A DNA stretch of 64,000 bases from Rusavskia elegans (lineage: Eukaryota; Ascomycota; Lecanoromycetes; Teloschistales; Teloschistaceae). The notes under the pieces were generated by a model that had not been told where the DNA came from, ran no database searches, and saw only the letters and a list, made by a program, of their open reading frames with translations. The translations under genes were made by a program, and so were the position numbers. Positions 59,901-64,000 of this stretch are shown one piece after another. The stretch covers positions 124,001-188,000 of the forward strand of contig SAUG01000121.1 of assembly GCA_011316305.1 (NCBI GenBank), given 5' to 3'. How positions within the stretch are numbered: position 1 is the first letter of the stretch; each line of letters begins with the position of its first letter.

Positions 59901-60262
59901 AAGCGAGCCTAATTATCTATAGCCGCCTATAGTTAATATAGCCGTCCTTTTAAATAAAACTTTTAGTAGACGGCTATTTATCGGCTTTTATAGCTACTTT
60001 TATTATATATATTACTTATTATTCCTATAGATAGTTTTTCTTATTAGTTATTAATATAATTATTAAATACGTTTCTACTATTCTCTTTTTAATTACCTTA
60101 TAATAAAGATATCTTATAATATCGTAACCGTATTTCTATAGCTATATAGGATTAATTATAATAATTTATATTAGGACTCCTTTACTATTTAGTAGCTCGG
60201 ACTACGTCCACGGCTGTAGTTAGGCTCGAACGTAACGCCTTCTGATATACAGGAACGTTATA
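56943..60262 (+). mobile_element. LTR element A, copy 2 (non-autonomous, gag-type)
   Basis: Two 409-bp LTRs (56943-57351 and 59854-60262), TGTTACG...TTATA, with an exact 5-bp duplication CTATC (56938-56942 and 60263-60267). The sequence is the reverse complement of copy 1. A purine tract GGAAGGG precedes the right LTR, so the copy reads on the plus strand. At 58048-58095 a zinc knuckle is still legible as Y-Y-L-Y-G-K-T-G-Y-F-K-K-N-Y, with every Cys and His turned to Tyr, the change RIP makes in a C-x2-C-x4-H-x4-C motif. Total 3320 bp, so no room for a full pol. Confidence 0.88.
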
Positions 60263-60267
60263 CTATC

Positions 60268-61140
60268 CTTTAAAGTTCTATACTATTAGAGCTATACGGT
60301 ATTTATTTAAATATAATATTTTTATATTTTCTAATATAATAATCTTATTATTAGTTAGAGCTGGTATTTTTATATCGATAGGGCTAATTCTTGCTTTAAC
60401 TACGGCCGCGTTTTTTAGATTTAGTATCGATATTATTCTAGCTAATTTATTTTCTAATAATATCTACTTTTCCGGGTTTGATTTTTTTCGATATTTATTA
60501 ATATTTACTAATCGGTTTAGAAGGAATATTTTTAATATTATTTTAGTTACTAGAATAGCTTTATTCTATATAATAGCTGTCTCTACTTTTTTATTATTTC
60601 GAGCGGCTATAACTTAATTATATTTCGCCGGTATATTTTTTAAAACGTCTATAATTCCCTTATTACTATTTATATAGCTATTTAATAGTAATTTTTCTTT
60701 TTACTTTCCTTTATTCTTTCTAGTTATATCTTCGATTTTAATTATTTTATTACTTCGTAGTAGGTTCTGGATATCTTCTAATATCGTTTTAATAATAAAA
60801 TTCTACGTTTTAATAAAACGCGCTAATCTTACTCGGCGTTATTATTTAAAGTTTATTTCTAGAAATTTTAGATTAATTATACCGTCCGAATCGTATATCG
60901 GAATTTTACTATTATTCGGTATTAGATAGCTATATAGATTATATTATTGGTTTTAATTAAAGAGATCTATATTATTAGAAGTTTCGTTAGATAATTTTTA
61001 TTTAGTTAGGTCTATAGTAATATTTAGAAAGATTCTACTACTACTTTTATAAACGTAGATAGAAGAAAAAATAAGGTATAGCGAAGACTAGTAATGATTC
61101 TATAGACTGGTTATTATAACTTTTAACTTTTTTTTATTAA
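60268..61140. repeat. RIP-mutated AT-rich DNA, continuation of the block interrupted by element A
   Basis: About 870 bp with RIP composition and closed frames. It is contiguous with 55460-56942 once the nested element is removed. The source element is not identified. A short segment at 61085-61175 retains CpA/TpG and contains pol III box-like strings. Confidence 0.5.
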
Positions 61141-61199
61141 TTTTATAGTATAGTGGTCAGGGTTTTGAACCATACGAACGGTTTAAAAAGTTATAAAAT

Positions 61200-64000
61200 A
61201 TATATCTGGATTATATAGTTATATATAAACTCGGATACTAACTAATTCGGTCGCTAATTATAAAAGCGGGTATAGAAACAGATATAGGCCTAGCGTAGAA
61301 ATACTTATATATATAAATACTTTACTCCTTTTTAATTATAGAAAATTAATTTAGAATTTTATACTAATAGTAATAACCTTTTAGGCTATAAATAATCTAA
61401 CTTTACTCTATTATTAATATTTTTTTAAACCGGTTTTATCTACTTTTATAAACGAGATTCTCTAAACTCGAATATAAGTTTCTAACTAAAATACTCCTTT
61501 TATTTTTAGCTCGGTACTAATATAGAGCGAATAATAGTATATAATAAAAATACAGCCTTTTTTAAAGTATATATAAATTAGAAGTCTTGCTATAGAACCT
61601 TTTTAAACGATTTACTTATAGCCTAATTCGGGACCGTATCTACCGTAGAAAACGATCTTCTTAGAAAAAAAGTTAGTCTCGGGAGTACTTTAAATACTTC
61701 CGGAAATAACTCTTTTTATAATAGTAATAACGAAGGCAGACCTAATAATAGGTATAACCGATCTTTTAGTCGTCCTCGTACAAACTATAGGAGTAGCTAT
61801 ACCGGCTTAAATTATTATTATTCCGGCTATAGTAGCTTTAACTAAAGATTATTAGAGTTTTCTAGTAGAGATCTTTATCCGCTATTATATAGGTCTATTC
61901 TTTCTAATATTCCTAACGTTTCTATAACCTACGTAATATAGGACGCCTATAATAAAAAGCCTTCTAACTTTAAAGATTATAAATATAACTACTATATTAT
62001 TTATATCTTATACTACTGCTATCAATACTACTATTTATCTTATAGTATAACTATTATAGACCCTATTTTCTATAGTAGTTAATACTTTATTAATAATACT
62101 AAGCTATAATACGTTAAGTAGGTTTCCAATCTAGATAAAAGCTCCTAGAAGTATTTTAAAAAAGCTTTTCTAAAATAATAGAATAAACCGAACTTTATAG
62201 AAAATACTTTAGCTATTTAATATAGATTAGCCTAAAATAAAAAACTTAGTAATATTAAAAACTACTACTTTACTTTTATTAAATTATATATAGATATTAA
62301 AATTAAAATTAACGCGTATATTACTTTAAAGTATTTTATCGATTATTTAAAATCTAATATCTAAATAGCTATTAAAGGATATTTCGCTTTATAATAATAA
62401 AGTAGATAACTAGTAAACTTTACGAATATTATAAATACCGTAATAATATTCGAAAAAGTTGCTATTAAATACTATAATAACCGGGGTACTATAGCTTCTT
62501 CGACGGTTAAATAATCTAATACCGCCGAGATTAACTCTATAGATATTAGTAGTCGAGATAGTCGAGACGGCCGCGGCTATAGCCGAAGTAGTTAAAAAGG
62601 AAGAGATAGACGAAGGGGATCTAAAAGCCCTAATAAATACTATAATTATAGAAAGCCTAGCTATCGCGAAAGAAATTACCGGAATATTTATATTCTAGGA
62701 TATATTCCTAAAAATTAGACCTTTTTCGAAAAAAAAAATCTATTAGTAACCGCTAATAATAGATTATCGGGAAATATCAGATATTATATATATCCGGGTA
62801 TATATATAGCGCCGATATAAAACTTTTAATAGTAGAGAAATAGTTTAATCTAGTTAAAGTACGGATTAAAAAATTAGAAATAATCTTTAAAAAAATACCG
62901 GAAAAGGCTTTAACTACTTCCTATAATATAATACTATCGTTTAAAGATATATAAAATAGAAAGTAACTTTTATATATAGATCGAATACCGAGACTTAATA
63001 GATAGATATAGTTTAATCTAGAAATTAATAGAAATTACTTCGAAGTCTTCACTAATTTAAGTACTACTAACTACTTTATTACTAGGTATATTATTAATTT
63101 ACTAGAATTAAAGTTTTAGTAGTTAACGGGTAGAATATAGCTCGAAAGTAGTAAAACTATAAATATTTTAAAAGCGACGAAATTCTTATAGTTTTATAGA
63201 GTCTTTTCTACTACTATTCTTTATATAGTACTAGATATAGACTATAATCTAATTCTCGAAAAAGATTTTTAGAAGTAATATAATTTAGTACCTAACTATA
63301 ATACCCTAGGAGTATAAATCTAGAAAAATAGAATTATATATTAATTATATAGTACTTTAAATATATATTACTTATAACTTTTTAAAAATACCCCGACCGA
63401 ATTTTCCGAAATTAATTTTAAAAGATTTAAATAACTTATTAGAAAGGGCGTATAGGCCTACCTATATATTATATAAAATAAATCTAACTTTCTAAAATAA
63501 TTTAATCTAGTCTAGAAAATAATAGGCTATATAGAACTAGATAGAATTTTTAGCCCGAAATTTCTAGATTATTTTTAAAATAACTTTCCGATAAAACTAC
63601 TACCGGAAAGGCTATTAGATTATATAATTAAAATCGGTAATATTCGATCTATTAATCGAGTTTATTATAGTTTATCTCCTAAATAAAATAAAGAATAGAA
63701 ACATTAAATTAAATATTTTACCGAACGAAGATTAATTTAACTAAGCTAATTTTTTTTGGGCGCGTCTATTCTTTTTATTAAAAAAAAAGACGGTAGCTAG
63801 CGTATATATATCGACTACCGGAGTCTTAATAGTATAACTATAAAAAATAGGTATCTATTACCTAAAATTTAAAATTATATAGATATTATCGGAATAGCGA
63901 AGTACTTTAATAAAATTAATCTAATAAACGGTTACTAGTAGATTAATATTATTAATAAAAATCGTATAAAGACGGCTTTTAATATTAAAGCTAATAAATA
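61200..64000 (+). mobile_element. RIP-degraded Ty3/Gypsy retrotransposon, 5' part, runs off the window
   Basis: Gag: a zinc knuckle at 62638-62679 reads Y-Y-N-Y-R-K-P-S-Y-R-E-R-N-Y, again with Cys and His changed to Tyr. Reverse transcriptase from about 63755: S-I-L-F-I-K-K-K-D-G-S, then Y-R-S-L-N, I-K-N-R-Y, and K-Y-F-N-K-I-N-L-I-N-G-Y, matching Gypsy RT blocks. Order gag then RT on the plus strand is as expected. All frames are interrupted by RIP-type stops. The left boundary and the LTR are not visible because no second LTR lies in the window. Confidence 0.75.

Noticed and set aside
46381..64000. CRISPR-like or centromere-like array in AT-rich DNA
   Set aside because: No regular repeat-spacer pattern; composition is explained by RIP of transposons with visible LTRs.

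Overview
The window is nuclear DNA of a filamentous ascomycete (Pezizomycotina). Genes carry short introns (about 45-180 nt) with GT-AG ends and CTGAC-like branch sites, codon use is balanced, and recognisable proteins are typical fungal nuclear products: mitoribosomal uL29m, cyclophilin, augmin HAUS6, Cdc4-type myosin light chain, GINS Psf2, and a Zn2Cys6 regulator. Gene-bearing segments alternate with ORF-less AT-rich blocks in which CpA/TpG is almost absent while CpG, CpC and GpG persist. That is the signature of repeat-induced point mutation (RIP). The species cannot be named from the sequence.

Layout. 22-3419: MRPL4 and a protein kinase whose first intron holds a MITE; 3657-4592: cyclophilin (minus). 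5135-10313: a RIP-mutated 5.2 kb DNA transposon with long inverted ends, subterminal tandem repeats and an exact 8-bp target-site duplication. 10517-11443: an ER-type short-chain dehydrogenase. 11926-17491: a RIP-mutated Ty1/Copia element on the minus strand with two 219-bp LTRs and a 5-bp TSD. 17497-20856: mostly non-coding, with possible gene debris and a second MITE. 20857-23234: an AAA ATPase. 24403-35970: a run of single-copy-looking secreted or membrane-anchored proteins of unknown function, plus an orphan kinase exon and remains of a membrane-protein gene. 36636-46240: a compact conserved block (HAUS6, cdc4, STEEP1-like, Zn2Cys6 factor, psf2). 46381-51657: RIP-mutated block with a nested 3.35 kb LTR element. 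51685-54861: a truncated thioester-reductase fragment and an intact MFS transporter, perhaps the remnant of a secondary-metabolite locus. 55460-64000: RIP-mutated block with a second, oppositely oriented copy of the same 3.3 kb LTR element and the start of a Ty3/Gypsy element that runs off the window.

Most multi-exon models were built by hand from splice signals and were checked for continuous reading frame; exon limits are given in each entry. The most notable observations are the clustered secreted proteins between transposon blocks, the paired copies of a gag-bearing non-autonomous LTR element, the 8-bp-TSD transposon with asymmetric terminal repeats, and the mosaic RIP boundary inside the Copia LTRs.
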